Source: a virus
Length of the DNA: 64,000 nt
Reading direction: 5' to 3' (one strand)
IMG/VR virus record: IMGVR_UViG_3300042923_001106
Coordinates: 119,209 to 183,208 of that record
Program-made: the position numbers and the translations under genes
In this document: piece after piece, positions 7,046 to 14,122 of the stretch
Position numbering within the stretch: the first letter of the stretch is position 1
Layout: each line of letters starts with the position of its first letter
The notes under the pieces: generated by a model
The model's input: only the letters and a program-made list of their open reading frames with translations
What the model was told of the DNA's origin: nothing
Databases searched by the model: none

Positions 7046-7308
7046 TTAAATTGACATATTTTGAAGGTGACGCGCTGTATATTGCGCCAGATCGAATTAT
7101 CGCCGTTTATGATGATATTTCCGCGACAACGATAAGTTGCGGTGGAGAACTTTTCAGCGTGGAAGAAAAGCCAGAAGAAGTAGTACGCAAGATCATGGAT
7201 TACAAACTGGCTATGATTGAATACCGTTCGAAATTCCAAAACAATAAATCTGTTGCTGACATATTGTGGGGAATGAATAAACTGGCCGGATTGGAGCAGA
7301 CCCCATGA
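7042..7308 (+). CDS. FlbD-like small protein
   Basis: The opening MIKLTYFEGDALYIAPDRIIAV, then DISATTISCGGELFSVEEKPEEVVRKI, follows the pattern of the short FlbD (flagellar) family, in which a strand, a substituted NPD-type turn and an EEV-helix recur. Phages carry relatives of unknown role. It is longer than FlbD by an extra C-terminal helix. ATG 7042 overlaps the upstream stop. Confidence 0.5.
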   Translation: MIKLTYFEGDALYIAPDRIIAVYDDISATTISCGGELFSVEEKPEEVVRKIMDYKLAMIEYRSKFQNNKSVADILWGMNKLAGLEQTP

Positions 7309-7709
7309 TAGTACGAATCACATTTGGCGACCGAGTAATGATGTTTGGAGATAGCTATAAGCCGTGGCACATGCAGATGGACGAATATATGCGGCGATGT
7401 GCAGAAGGATTGCCAAGACCGGAAAGGGTTGAAGTATCAAAATCAAAGTGGATCGGGTGGGGTGGCTTAAAGTGGTGTTCATCGGATAACTTTCAGCATG
7501 AGTTGAACCGTGAAGGGTGCCAAGAAAGCGATCCAGACAATTCTCGGCCACGTAAATACGCTGATATGGAGTTTGCTCCGGCAAAAGGAAAGGTGTTGGG
7601 GAAAGTATACGATGCATGGGAGTCTGGTCAGCGATTGATGAAAATCGGGAAATTAAATGATGAAGAATATAGGTTGTATCAGCGCGGAGAATTGAAAATA
7701 ACTGTCTAG
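7305..7709 (+). CDS. Hypothetical protein (134 aa)
   Basis: Starts at ATG 7305, overlapping the previous stop. The N-terminus is beta-like (MIVRITFGDRVMMFGDS) and the core is rich in Trp, Arg and charged residues, with WIGWGGLKWCSS around residues 49-60. The C-terminal helix ends NDEEYRLYQRGELKI. No recognised motif. Last gene of the overlapping cassette run. Confidence 0.6.
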   Translation: MIVRITFGDRVMMFGDSYKPWHMQMDEYMRRCAEGLPRPERVEVSKSKWIGWGGLKWCSSDNFQHELNREGCQESDPDNSRPRKYADMEFAPAKGKVLGKVYDAWESGQRLMKIGKLNDEEYRLYQRGELKITV

Positions 7710-7740
7710 GCCCAATAGGGGATAAAGGGAGAGAAAATGA

Positions 7741-7929
7741 ATGGCTAAATATGTGTTTTTTGCATCGACTGGGTATGTTGGATCAAGCCGTGAAGAAACT
7801 GTAGAAATTCCGGACGAGGAACTTGAGGGCATGTCTGAGAACGAACAAACTGCGTACGTTGATAAAAATTATTATCAGGATTGGTTGGCGGGAAACACTG
7901 AATTATCATTTTGGAAAGTCGACGAGTAA
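7741..7929 (+). CDS. Hypothetical acidic protein (62 aa)
   Basis: KYVFFASTGYVGSSREETVEIPDEELEGMSENE is a pattern seen in short Gram-positive phage proteins: a beta start, a Gly-Ser turn and an acidic helix. It ends LSFWKVDE. Preceded by AAAGGGAGAG with good spacing to ATG 7741. Function unknown. Confidence 0.65.
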   Translation: MAKYVFFASTGYVGSSREETVEIPDEELEGMSENEQTAYVDKNYYQDWLAGNTELSFWKVDE

Positions 7930-7941
7930 AGGAGAATCCCC

Positions 7942-8130
7942 ATGGAACAGATAGAGGGGTAGAAGGGTAACGTACCTATAACCCCCTTTATCGGCCCCCA
8001 CTTCGTTAAGCGGATTCGGTCGAGTCGTAGGATTAGTCAAAGGACGAAAGATGAACACCAATACAATGCGAGAAACTGCCGCAAGGGCTACGATGTGTGT
8101 ACTGCAAAACAATGGAAAAGAATAAGTTAG
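7942..8130 (+). pseudogene. Small gene with in-frame TAG at codon 7
   Basis: Behind AAAGGAGAATCCCC an ATG at 7942 reads MEQIEG, then TAG (7960-7962), and then stays open in the same frame for 55 codons to 8130 with protein-like, basic sequence (KRIRSSRRISQRTKDEHQ, then CRKGYDVC). No alternative ATG, GTG or TTG lies between the TAG and residue 50. It could be a decayed gene, a recoded stop or a sequence error. The 3' end overlaps the next gene, as intact neighbours do. Confidence 0.45.
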
Positions 8131-8249
8131 CGAAAGCAAAAAGTTGGTTTGGACAAGGGGAATACAATGTTAATTTGATGATTTCCGCTGGGGTAATAAC
8201 GGAATATCGAATTCTACAAATGTACGAAAAAGAAGTAGAAGGCAAGTAG
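8112..8249 (+). CDS. Small basic-acidic protein (45 aa)
   Basis: ATG 8112 opens a 45-residue protein (MEKNKLAKAKSWFGQGEYN...) with a central LMISAGVITEYRILQMYEKE helix. It overlaps the 3' end of the interrupted gene upstream. No strong Shine-Dalgarno, so translation probably depends on the upstream frame. Function unknown. Confidence 0.5.
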   Translation: MEKNKLAKAKSWFGQGEYNVNLMISAGVITEYRILQMYEKEVEGK

Positions 8250-8286
8250 CATTTTGAATAATTTGTCCGTAAGGGGTGAAACAGGG

Positions 8287-8436
8287 ATGGATGAAAAGAA
8301 GTGTCCTAACGAGTGTGGAGATTTAGAAAATGTTAGAGGTCATATCGAAACGAATGACGGAAGAACGTATTTCAAAGTGGATATTTTATATTGTCCTGAT
8401 TGTCATTACATTCAAAACGTAGATGCCAACTTGTAA
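8287..8436 (+). CDS. Zinc-ribbon-like protein (49 aa)
   Basis: ATG 8287 is placed by AAGGGGTGAAACAGGG; an upstream TTG/ATG reading from 8254 would only add 11 residues. Cys pairs at the start (CPNEC) and end (CPDC) flank a beta-rich middle, the layout of a short zinc ribbon. Function unknown. Confidence 0.58.
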   Translation: MDEKKCPNECGDLENVRGHIETNDGRTYFKVDILYCPDCHYIQNVDANL

Positions 8437-8459
8437 CATTTTGAAAAGGCGGTGTAGAT

Positions 8460-8642
8460 GTGGAATTTAAGTATTTACCTCTTGATTTTTACTCGGTGGA
8501 TTATTGGAAGGGGCGGATTGAAAAATCGTCCTCTACAAAATATGAATTTGTAGTAGATCATACTGAGTTAGTGTTAGAGCAAAATGTTAGTCCAACTGAG
8601 AAATTAAAGGCGATTCAAGCGCTTATTAATGCAACAAAATGA
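8460..8642 (+). CDS. Hypothetical protein (60 aa), GTG start
   Basis: GTG 8460 follows AAAAGGCGGTGTAGAT. The protein starts with an aromatic strand (FKYLPLDFYSVDYW) and ends in a helix (SPTEKLKAIQALINATK). No recognised family. It is the last gene of the GC-richer block. Confidence 0.55.
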   Translation: MEFKYLPLDFYSVDYWKGRIEKSSSTKYEFVVDHTELVLEQNVSPTEKLKAIQALINATK

Positions 8643-8668
8643 ATAAAAAGTTACATCATAAGGCCGAA

Positions 8669-8712
8669 CGGCCACCGAGTTGACCGAAATACTCAGGCGT
8701 AGCCGGTGGCCG
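8669..8712 (+). other. GC-rich hairpin, possible structured RNA
   Basis: CGGCCACCG (8669-8677) pairs perfectly with CGGTGGCCG (8704-8712), and GAGT/ACTC (8677-8680 with 8691-8694) can add an inner helix, leaving an asymmetric internal loop. No U-tract follows, so it is not a simple terminator. It stands out from the AT-rich surroundings and lies in a 200-base stretch with no confident gene. Confidence 0.45.
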
Positions 8713-8825
8713 GATCAATCCATTTTGGAGGTAACCCAAGACGATTTGAATTGCGTGAGATTGTAAAGTGGCTGTTCATTGAACCATTCTTGAATTATAA
8801 GAAAAACAAGCACGTAAAATACTGA
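8706..8825 (+). CDS. Possible 39-residue ORF downstream of the hairpin
   Basis: GTG 8706 opens 39 codons; the second half (FELREIVKWLFIEPFLNYKK) looks protein-like. The Shine-Dalgarno-like TTTTGGAGGT lies inside the frame at about residue 9-10 without an ATG, GTG or TTG at the right distance, so the true start is unclear. It could be a fragment of a longer lost gene. Confidence 0.3.
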   Translation: MAGSIHFGGNPRRFELREIVKWLFIEPFLNYKKNKHVKY

Positions 8826-8845
8826 TTGTATTAAGGGGGACGAAA

Positions 8846-9289
8846 ATGAAAAAGGAAATTGTAAGTGTACCTAAAATTGAATATCAGCCAGTACAAACAG
8901 GTATTTCAAATGTTGAAATATGGATCACGAGCGATGGAGGAAGATTTGAAAACGAACAAGATGCCGAACATCACGAATTCTTGTGGCGCGTTGCTTGGAA
9001 AAATAAAAACCTTAACTTACATTATGATCCTGAAACTTTTGAATTTGAAAGTCTCGAGGATGCCATACGATATTTTAAAATTTATTCTGTTTATGAGAGG
9101 AAAGATTACTCCCTAGAGGAACTAAGTTATCCTTGCAAGGTTGTAAAGTACAGTGAGTATTCTTCCTGTGATTGCGCACTTCAGTATCAAAACGAGCATT
9201 ATTGTACGGAAGAAGATATGAGAATAACGAAAATCATTCCATTAGAAGACTACAAAAAGATGATGATCGAATATATAAGCGATCTATGA
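8846..9289 (+). CDS. Hypothetical protein (147 aa)
   Basis: ATG 8846 follows AAGGGGGACG. The middle (VEIWITSDGGRFENEQDAEHHE) is a strand-turn-helix pattern typical of small phage proteins in which the turn is followed by a DAxxHE-type helix. A second similar unit follows (LNLHYDPETFEFESLEDAIRYF). Cys residues near 127-129 (CDC) are unpaired with any clear zinc site. Unknown function. Confidence 0.65.
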   Translation: MKKEIVSVPKIEYQPVQTGISNVEIWITSDGGRFENEQDAEHHEFLWRVAWKNKNLNLHYDPETFEFESLEDAIRYFKIYSVYERKDYSLEELSYPCKVVKYSEYSSCDCALQYQNEHYCTEEDMRITKIIPLEDYKKMMIEYISDL

Positions 9290-9319
9290 AATCTAAATTT
9301 CATGGGAAGGAGTATTTTC

Positions 9320-9475
9320 ATGAGTTATGATCCAGAATTTTATTATCAAGAGTTGGGAATGGAAAAAGATGTTCTGGAACTCGAAATCAAGGATTGTGAA
9401 AAACTAATCGATAAACATAAAAAGAGAATTAAAAAAATAAATAAAAAGATGAAAGAGCTAGAGAATGAAATATAA
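9320..9475 (+). CDS. Short coiled-coil protein (51 aa)
   Basis: ATG 9320 with GGGAAGGAG upstream opens a 51-residue, almost entirely helical protein: YDPEFYYQELGMEKDVLELE, then a Lys-rich heptad stretch ending KKMKELENEI. Likely a small oligomer; no known family. Similar in style to the 45-residue protein at 31281. Confidence 0.6.
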   Translation: MSYDPEFYYQELGMEKDVLELEIKDCEKLIDKHKKRIKKINKKMKELENEI

Positions 9476-9524
9476 CTTTTATTCACCAAGGATCAAAAAT
9501 GAAGATTGAATGATGAGGTGAAAA

Positions 9525-10148
9525 ATGGATAATTACTTAGTCGAAGTTCAATTTGACTATGGAAGCAATAAAAATATACTCACCAGAGGACAACTTGATT
9601 TGCTTCAATCAATAAGTTCAAGAGAAGTCAGAGCCGATCAATTAAGCAAAAGACACTTAGATATTAATCAAACATCATTTTGGAGGGATGAAGACAAAAA
9701 CCATGAAGATGCTAGAGTTATGGTAGATGCATTCCATATTGGCGGAAAAACCAATATCGTATCTTTAAAAAATCTGTTAGATCTAGACATTCCTATTGAG
9801 TTTAAAATTCTAAATAAAATAAAAGAAATACCAGAATATAATGTGCAAGAAACGATATTTCATAAATTGATTAAACTTGAATCTAAATTAAATCAGTTTG
9901 ATCAACAAATGCAATTTAATTATAAAGTTGGTGTACATATCAGCGACCTTGGATTGCTGAACGTTAAACAGGTTACGTGGCTTGAAGATGCTTGCACAGA
10001 ACAACTTCAAAAAATGCTAGATAGAGGGTGGCGAATTCTTGCTGTCTGTCCACAACCCAATAGTCGTAGACCTGATTATGTATTAGGCAAAAATGATAAA
10101 TGTGAAGATGAGAAAGAGGGAATCCTTGCAGGTCGAAGTTGTAGTTAA
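9525..10148 (+). CDS. Hypothetical protein (207 aa) with GWRILAVCPQPNSRRPDYVLG motif
   Basis: ATG 9525 behind GATGAGGTG. The N-terminal 85 residues form one mixed region; residues about 145-195 carry the motif LEDACTEQLQKMLDRGWRIL followed by AVCPQPNSRRPDYVLG. That motif occurs in small proteins of Gram-positive bacteria and phages, usually at the C-terminus, but I know no function for it. The last 15 residues are charged and probably disordered. Confidence 0.65.
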   Translation: MDNYLVEVQFDYGSNKNILTRGQLDLLQSISSREVRADQLSKRHLDINQTSFWRDEDKNHEDARVMVDAFHIGGKTNIVSLKNLLDLDIPIEFKILNKIKEIPEYNVQETIFHKLIKLESKLNQFDQQMQFNYKVGVHISDLGLLNVKQVTWLEDACTEQLQKMLDRGWRILAVCPQPNSRRPDYVLGKNDKCEDEKEGILAGRSCS

Positions 10149-10181
10149 GTAAATAAAATATTTTTTATCAGGGGGTTGTAA

Positions 10182-10640
10182 ATGAACGGATTAACGGATG
10201 TTAGGTTTATTTTAGACCAAAAGCATGATTATGATATCGGTTCAGAAATTTCAATTTATCTCGGAAATAATGTTGTTGGTCAAGCAAAAGTTCTTTCAAA
10301 GAATTCAACATGCTGTATTAACCACCGAACTAATGATCGTGAACAACTTTATGATTATACCTTTGAAATCAGCGAAAATCTAAAGGCGTCTGGACACAAT
10401 AAATATACGCCTTATTTTAATGGGGCATACGGACGCCTGTGTGTTTCGGATAATGAATTGCTGAGAAAACAAGAGAAGGAAATGCACCAGCGGAACGTAG
10501 ATCGGGTTCGTAAGCAAGATATTAGTTTTAAATATGTATGCTTGTCTTGTGAAACTGTAATCGCTTCGAGCAAAGAGTTCAAATCTACCTCCTGTAAACA
10601 TTGCCGAAAGGGTAAATTAGAGCGAGTAAGTAATTGGTGA
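10182..10640 (+). CDS. Hypothetical protein (152 aa) with C-terminal zinc ribbon
   Basis: Preceded by CAGGGGG. The N-terminal 90 residues are beta-rich; the C-terminus holds CLSCETV...CKHCRKGKLE, a four-Cys zinc ribbon (about residues 126-146) of the type used for nucleic-acid or protein contacts. No catalytic motif. Role unknown. Confidence 0.65.
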   Translation: MNGLTDVRFILDQKHDYDIGSEISIYLGNNVVGQAKVLSKNSTCCINHRTNDREQLYDYTFEISENLKASGHNKYTPYFNGAYGRLCVSDNELLRKQEKEMHQRNVDRVRKQDISFKYVCLSCETVIASSKEFKSTSCKHCRKGKLERVSNW

Positions 10641-10668
10641 TAAAAGACAAATTTGATTAGGTGAGAAA

Positions 10669-10872
10669 ATGGATAACGAAATATATGAGAGGCATTTACA
10701 TGTCCTTGATCCTTACGAGTATGAAGTTGTAGTCCGACGATACGGATTAAGAGGCTTTGAAAAAAGAACGCAAAAAGAAGTAGGCAATGAACTGGGTGTC
10801 AGCTGGTCGTTTGTATCCAGAGTTGAAAAACGGGGGATTTTTAAAATTAAACATGAGTTGATAAAAGAATAA
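10669..10872 (+). CDS. Sigma-70 region-4-like HTH protein (67 aa)
   Basis: A 67-residue protein resembling only region 4 of a sigma factor: LDPYEYEVVVRRYGLRG matches the start of region 4, and the helix-turn-helix KRTQKEVGNELGVSWSFVSRVEKRG matches region 4.2, followed by a KIKHEL helix. No region 2 is present, so it cannot melt a -10 by itself. It could bind the -35 element or the RNA polymerase beta flap as an anti-sigma or appropriator (inference). Starts at ATG 10669 behind TAGGTGAG. Confidence 0.65.
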   Translation: MDNEIYERHLHVLDPYEYEVVVRRYGLRGFEKRTQKEVGNELGVSWSFVSRVEKRGIFKIKHELIKE

Positions 10873-10898
10873 TAACCATTAAATTGGAGTGTGCAGAT

Positions 10899-11123
10899 AT
10901 GCGAAAAACACTGTACGACTATATTAGCGAAAAGTACCCACACAGTATTAATGATTCGGATATGGAATGTATAGAAGATGACATTGCAGTCTATCTCATC
11001 CAAGGATTCACACTAGAAGAATGTGTTGATGCAGCAATACAGTATTACCATAATCATCGAATTTTCCAAGACGATCCTGCATCATGCTTTGGATTTGGAA
11101 TGCGAGAATATTTAGACGAATAA
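10899..11123 (+). CDS. Hypothetical acidic protein (74 aa)
   Basis: ATG 10899 has TTGGAGTG at good spacing; a TTG at 10884 is the Shine-Dalgarno itself. Helical and acidic, with MECIEDDIAVYLIQGFTLEE in the middle and an FGFGMREYLDE end. It directly follows the sigma-like gene (26 bases). No family recognised. Confidence 0.6.
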   Translation: MRKTLYDYISEKYPHSINDSDMECIEDDIAVYLIQGFTLEECVDAAIQYYHNHRIFQDDPASCFGFGMREYLDE

Positions 11124-11141
11124 AAGAGAATTTTCATTGGG
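11119..11141 (+). repeat. Intergenic motif copy AATAAAA-GAGAA-TTTTCATTGGG
   Basis: One of the cleanest copies of the repeated intergenic motif, overlapping the stop codon of the preceding gene and running into GGGAGATG before the next start. Confidence 0.55.
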
Positions 11142-11159
11142 AGATGAATTCAAAAGAAA

Positions 11160-11738
11160 ATGAATATTATTAATGATATTTTGCCATTTATTAAACCTTC
11201 CGGTAGAGACGAAAACGGAAAGTTCAATAAGAAATTATATAACTTGTTTAAAATGATTTCTAAGAATGAGTATAGCAATAGGCAACTTAGGGTTTTCTTT
11301 AAGCCCCAAAGTTGGTGGGACGGGAGTTACATCGATTTTCATAAAAACATTCACAAAGAAATTCATAGCCTTACAAGACAAATCATTCTTAGTCCATATG
11401 GAGAGCCGCATTCAGGATATTCACTTATGGAAGCACTAAATAAAAATAAACCAGAAGTGTATTCATGGATAATGCATAAGACGGAAGATTTTATCGATGT
11501 TACTGAGTGGTTCTTCAATACATATAGGTCGATTGGGCGATGCATGTTCGATAATTTACATCATGATTTCGATAACCAATACAACAATCGTTATTACATT
11601 ATTAATAAGAATCATCGTAAATGCCGTTGGTGCGGGAAACATTTTCATCGAGAACACCATAAAGAAGTTGAGGTCAGAAAATACACGATTTGGAAAGAGA
11701 CAAATAAAGAGGAGACAATTATTAATGCAAAAATTTAA
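11160..11738 (+). CDS. Hypothetical protein (192 aa) with C-terminal CxxC/His cluster
   Basis: ATG 11160; GGGAGATG lies about 18 bases upstream, so initiation may be inefficient or use another signal. Rich in aromatic and basic residues. A C-terminal cluster CRWCGKHFHREHH (about residues 157-169) is a probable metal site of zinc-finger or HNH-like appearance, but no complete HNH motif is visible. It overlaps the next gene by 14 bases. Confidence 0.6.
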   Translation: MNIINDILPFIKPSGRDENGKFNKKLYNLFKMISKNEYSNRQLRVFFKPQSWWDGSYIDFHKNIHKEIHSLTRQIILSPYGEPHSGYSLMEALNKNKPEVYSWIMHKTEDFIDVTEWFFNTYRSIGRCMFDNLHHDFDNQYNNRYYIINKNHRKCRWCGKHFHREHHKEVEVRKYTIWKETNKEETIINAKI

Positions 11739-11907
11739 AGCATATCCAAAGGAAAATTTAGAATTGTTACCCCACACTTGGATAAAGGGATTGGATTATG
11801 AAGTGGTTCAAAAGAGTGATTATTTTGTACTTGCTTCAAATGAAGGACAAACCAATATAACCGGTATAGCAGTAGAAAGACTGGTAGACGTATTCGAATT
11901 TGAGTAA
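11725..11907 (+). CDS. Hypothetical protein (60 aa)
   Basis: AGAGGAGAC precedes ATG 11725; a longer reading from 11497 lies within the upstream gene and is rejected. The short protein has a beta-rich core (DYEVVQKSDYFVLASNEGQT, then GIAVERLVDVFEFE), reminiscent of a small SH3-like barrel. Function unknown. Confidence 0.6.
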   Translation: MQKFKAYPKENLELLPHTWIKGLDYEVVQKSDYFVLASNEGQTNITGIAVERLVDVFEFE

Positions 11908-11949
11908 CCTAACAAAACGAAGATTCTATAAGGAGGCAAAATTAGATTT

Positions 11950-12348
11950 ATGGTAAACATTGATGGGTACGCACGAGTCATTACTGATGAAAATGGTAAG
12001 ATTATTGACGTCACTGATTATCACTGGGACCATGACCAGTTATATGCATGTATAGGTAGAACAGAAATTATGGATTATGTATGCGATATTGAATCAAGCG
12101 ACGCCGAGGTACTGATTCCACTAACATATTTTTATCAAGAAGGAAAATGGATTGGTGCAGATTGGTGCGATCCCGAACAATGTCTAAATGTGGTTGCGGA
12201 ATATGTTTTGAGATGGGATTTTAAGAAAAAATATCTTGAAGATATCAAAAAAGCAAACAAAGATCAGCATGAATTGCAATATGTTGATGATATGATTAAA
12301 AATTTTGAAGAAATATATAAAGAAAAAGTTGATATCAAAAGCCAATAA
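11950..12348 (+). CDS. Hypothetical protein (132 aa)
   Basis: The sequence VNIDGYARVITDENGKIIDVTDYHWDHDQL suggests a beta hairpin with acidic turns, followed by a helical, charged second half. AAGGAGG ends at 11936, only 4 bases before an in-frame ATT (11941) and 13 bases before ATG 11950. Given other AUU starts here, the protein may begin at 11941 with three extra residues. Unknown function. Confidence 0.62.
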   Translation: MVNIDGYARVITDENGKIIDVTDYHWDHDQLYACIGRTEIMDYVCDIESSDAEVLIPLTYFYQEGKWIGADWCDPEQCLNVVAEYVLRWDFKKKYLEDIKKANKDQHELQYVDDMIKNFEEIYKEKVDIKSQ

Positions 12349-12381
12349 AACGACGATTTTATCTGGAGGTGATTGGATTCG

Positions 12382-12540
12382 TTGTACAGAGTTATCGAAT
12401 GGAAAGCTAATGATATTAAAGTTTATGATGTCGGCACAGATTTATCAGAGAATGAAGCAAGAGAATTATGTAATTAGGTGAAACGTGGTTTCTATCGAGA
12501 TATGGAACCAATGAAAATGTTTGAAGAGGATGAGGAATGA
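12382..12540 (+). pseudogene. Small gene with in-frame TAG at codon 32
   Basis: TTG 12382 behind CTGGAGGTGATTGG reads YRVIEWKANDIKVYDVGTD...ARELCN, then TAG (12475-12477), then continues in frame for 20 more codons (VKRGFYRDMEPMKMFEEDEE) to TGA 12540. A GTG follows the TAG directly, so a coupled second mini-ORF is possible, but together they read as one domain with a helix broken by the stop. Decay, recoding or a sequence error are alternatives. Confidence 0.5.
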
Positions 12541-12594
12541 ACACGGAATACCAGTATTTAAAGACAATAAAACAAAATATTAATTGGAGGAAAT

Positions 12595-13176
12595 ATGAAG
12601 AGAAACGTTGAGGAAGATATAAAAAAGCACTGGTTCCCCGAACATAAAGCAACTTTAACTCAGTATGGAGATTTGCAAGTTCTACAATGGGCAAAGCCGG
12701 GAACTAATACATATATGTGTCGATACGTGTTCGATGGAAATAAAATGTATATTAGTGGAGATATTGGTACTGCTGTATTCTGGCTGACTTGGAAAGCAGA
12801 TATCCATTCGTTCGATGATATCCATGTCGGCTACTTTGAAGAAAAGTTAACTGCTTATGAAGGTAAGCGAAGAAATTATGATGGCGATCAAGCTGAAAAA
12901 GAATTGAAAGACTGGAGAAAACGTCTCAATGAAAACGGAAAGAAATATGACCGAGAAATGATGCGGGAACTTATTAACGCTGCAAAATCGTGTTCAAGTA
13001 CAGATGAGTGGACCTACGAATATGTAAATGGGACTTATCACGAATTTATTTCTGATTTGGATTATGATTACTGGGATTGGATTTATACGATTGGTGATGT
13101 AATGCCAGTTCGTATACATGGCTACTTAGTAGGATTGAAAATGGCTTCAGAACAATTAAAGCAGCAAATGAAATAA
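12595..13176 (+). CDS. Hypothetical protein (193 aa)
   Basis: ATG 12595 behind TTGGAGGAA. Aromatic-rich: a beta region with YMCRYVFDGNKMYISGDIGT, a helical middle (EKELKDWRKRLNENGKKYDRE) and a Trp/Tyr/Asp-rich end (DLDYDYWDWIYTIGDV). The SGDIGTAVFWLTW pattern occurs in other small phage proteins of unknown role. I see no catalytic motif. Confidence 0.65.
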   Translation: MKRNVEEDIKKHWFPEHKATLTQYGDLQVLQWAKPGTNTYMCRYVFDGNKMYISGDIGTAVFWLTWKADIHSFDDIHVGYFEEKLTAYEGKRRNYDGDQAEKELKDWRKRLNENGKKYDREMMRELINAAKSCSSTDEWTYEYVNGTYHEFISDLDYDYWDWIYTIGDVMPVRIHGYLVGLKMASEQLKQQMK

Positions 13177-13206
13177 CTCTTTAATCATGTATATTGGAGG
13201 AGTTCG

Positions 13207-13428
13207 ATGCAACTTTATTTTGGTTACCAATTATTAGAGATCCTGCATCCGAATCAAAAGGCATCTTGTGTCGAGGGGTTATACATAGGGTACGTGGTTC
13301 AAAAATTCATGTACGGTAACCAGTTGATATGGGCTAATGATGAAGTAGTTGAATTAAACGGAGGTAATGATCCGTTTTTCCGATATAGCAAATGGAAAAA
13401 AATTATTGACCAAGATTCGCAAACATGA
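13207..13428 (+). CDS. Hypothetical protein (73 aa)
   Basis: ATG 13207 behind TTGGAGGAG. Beta-rich with aromatic residues (LYFGYQLLEILHPNQKA, IGYVVQKFMYGNQLIW) and a basic tail. No recognised domain. Confidence 0.6.
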   Translation: MQLYFGYQLLEILHPNQKASCVEGLYIGYVVQKFMYGNQLIWANDEVVELNGGNDPFFRYSKWKKIIDQDSQT

Positions 13429-13470
13429 TAAATTAAATAAAAGAATATAATAAAAGGTGAGTGATAATAA

Positions 13471-13716
13471 GTGATTCTGAAATTAGTTGAAGTGGGGGAT
13501 ATCTCCGAAGCAAGATTTGTATCATTCGCTGTTAATCTAAATAATATCACAAAGGATAGACTTTATGAAGTAATGATTGGTAGACCAATTGCAATTGATG
13601 AAGTCGTTGGAAGACAACTCGAGCATATTTATCCTAATGAACACTATATCGTGAATGATTCCGGTAGAAAGCAACATGGAATCTGGGCTTTCATTAAGAC
13701 AAAGTATTATAAGTAA
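13471..13716 (+). CDS. Hypothetical protein (81 aa), GTG start
   Basis: GTG 13471 follows AAAAGGTGAGTGATAATAA. The 18 bases GGTGAGTGATAATAAGTG recur exactly at 48904, also around a gene start. Protein: beta start LVEVGDISEARFVSFAV, then a helix and IYPNEHYIVNDSG. Unknown function. Confidence 0.6.
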   Translation: MILKLVEVGDISEARFVSFAVNLNNITKDRLYEVMIGRPIAIDEVVGRQLEHIYPNEHYIVNDSGRKQHGIWAFIKTKYYK

Positions 13717-13747
13717 AAAAATAATACATAATCATTTGGAGGAAATC

Positions 13748-13963
13748 ATGAAGCAAATCGAGAAAGATGTGATTATGCTTGGGATGATCTCAGACTTTGT
13801 AAAAGGATATGGGAAGAAGATTAATGATTACATTCCTGAATATCAAGGAGATAAGGTTTGCAAATTTGGTGAGAAAGTAATTTTGAATGATGAGCATCTT
13901 GAAGGAATGCTTAAAAAATTGGCCAGTGATTGTTATAGAAGAGTTAAGAAGAAGTTAGATTAA
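13748..13963 (+). CDS. Hypothetical protein (71 aa)
   Basis: TTTGGAGGAAATC places the start at ATG 13748; the longer frame from 13655 overlaps the previous gene and is rejected. Helical, basic at the end (LKKLASDCYRRVKKKLD). Unknown function. Confidence 0.6.
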   Translation: MKQIEKDVIMLGMISDFVKGYGKKINDYIPEYQGDKVCKFGEKVILNDEHLEGMLKKLASDCYRRVKKKLD

Positions 13964-13990
13964 TGAGTGATTTCATTGGAGGAAAATAAA

Positions 13991-14122
13991 ATGGAAAAAG
14001 AAAATAAACAGGCAAACAACAATAATGTAAAGATTGAGTATAATTCATCGAAAAAGCACAATATAATCGTTGAAAAAATGATTAAAAAAAGTAGCGACAC
14101 AAGGAAAGATGACAATAAATGA
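13991..14122 (+). CDS. Small polar protein (43 aa)
   Basis: ATG 13991 behind CATTGGAGGAAAATAAA. Very polar, Lys/Asn-rich (EKENKQANNNNVKIEYN), likely disordered. Its stop overlaps the ATG of the next, membrane-protein gene (ATGA), so it may be a coupled partner or leader for it. Confidence 0.55.
   Translation: MEKENKQANNNNVKIEYNSSKKHNIIVEKMIKKSSDTRKDDNK

Noticed and set aside
8640-8845. tRNA or riboswitch
   Set aside because: The GC-rich hairpin has no cloverleaf or known riboswitch pattern. No tRNA was seen anywhere, so no suppressor tRNA explains the in-frame stops from this window.
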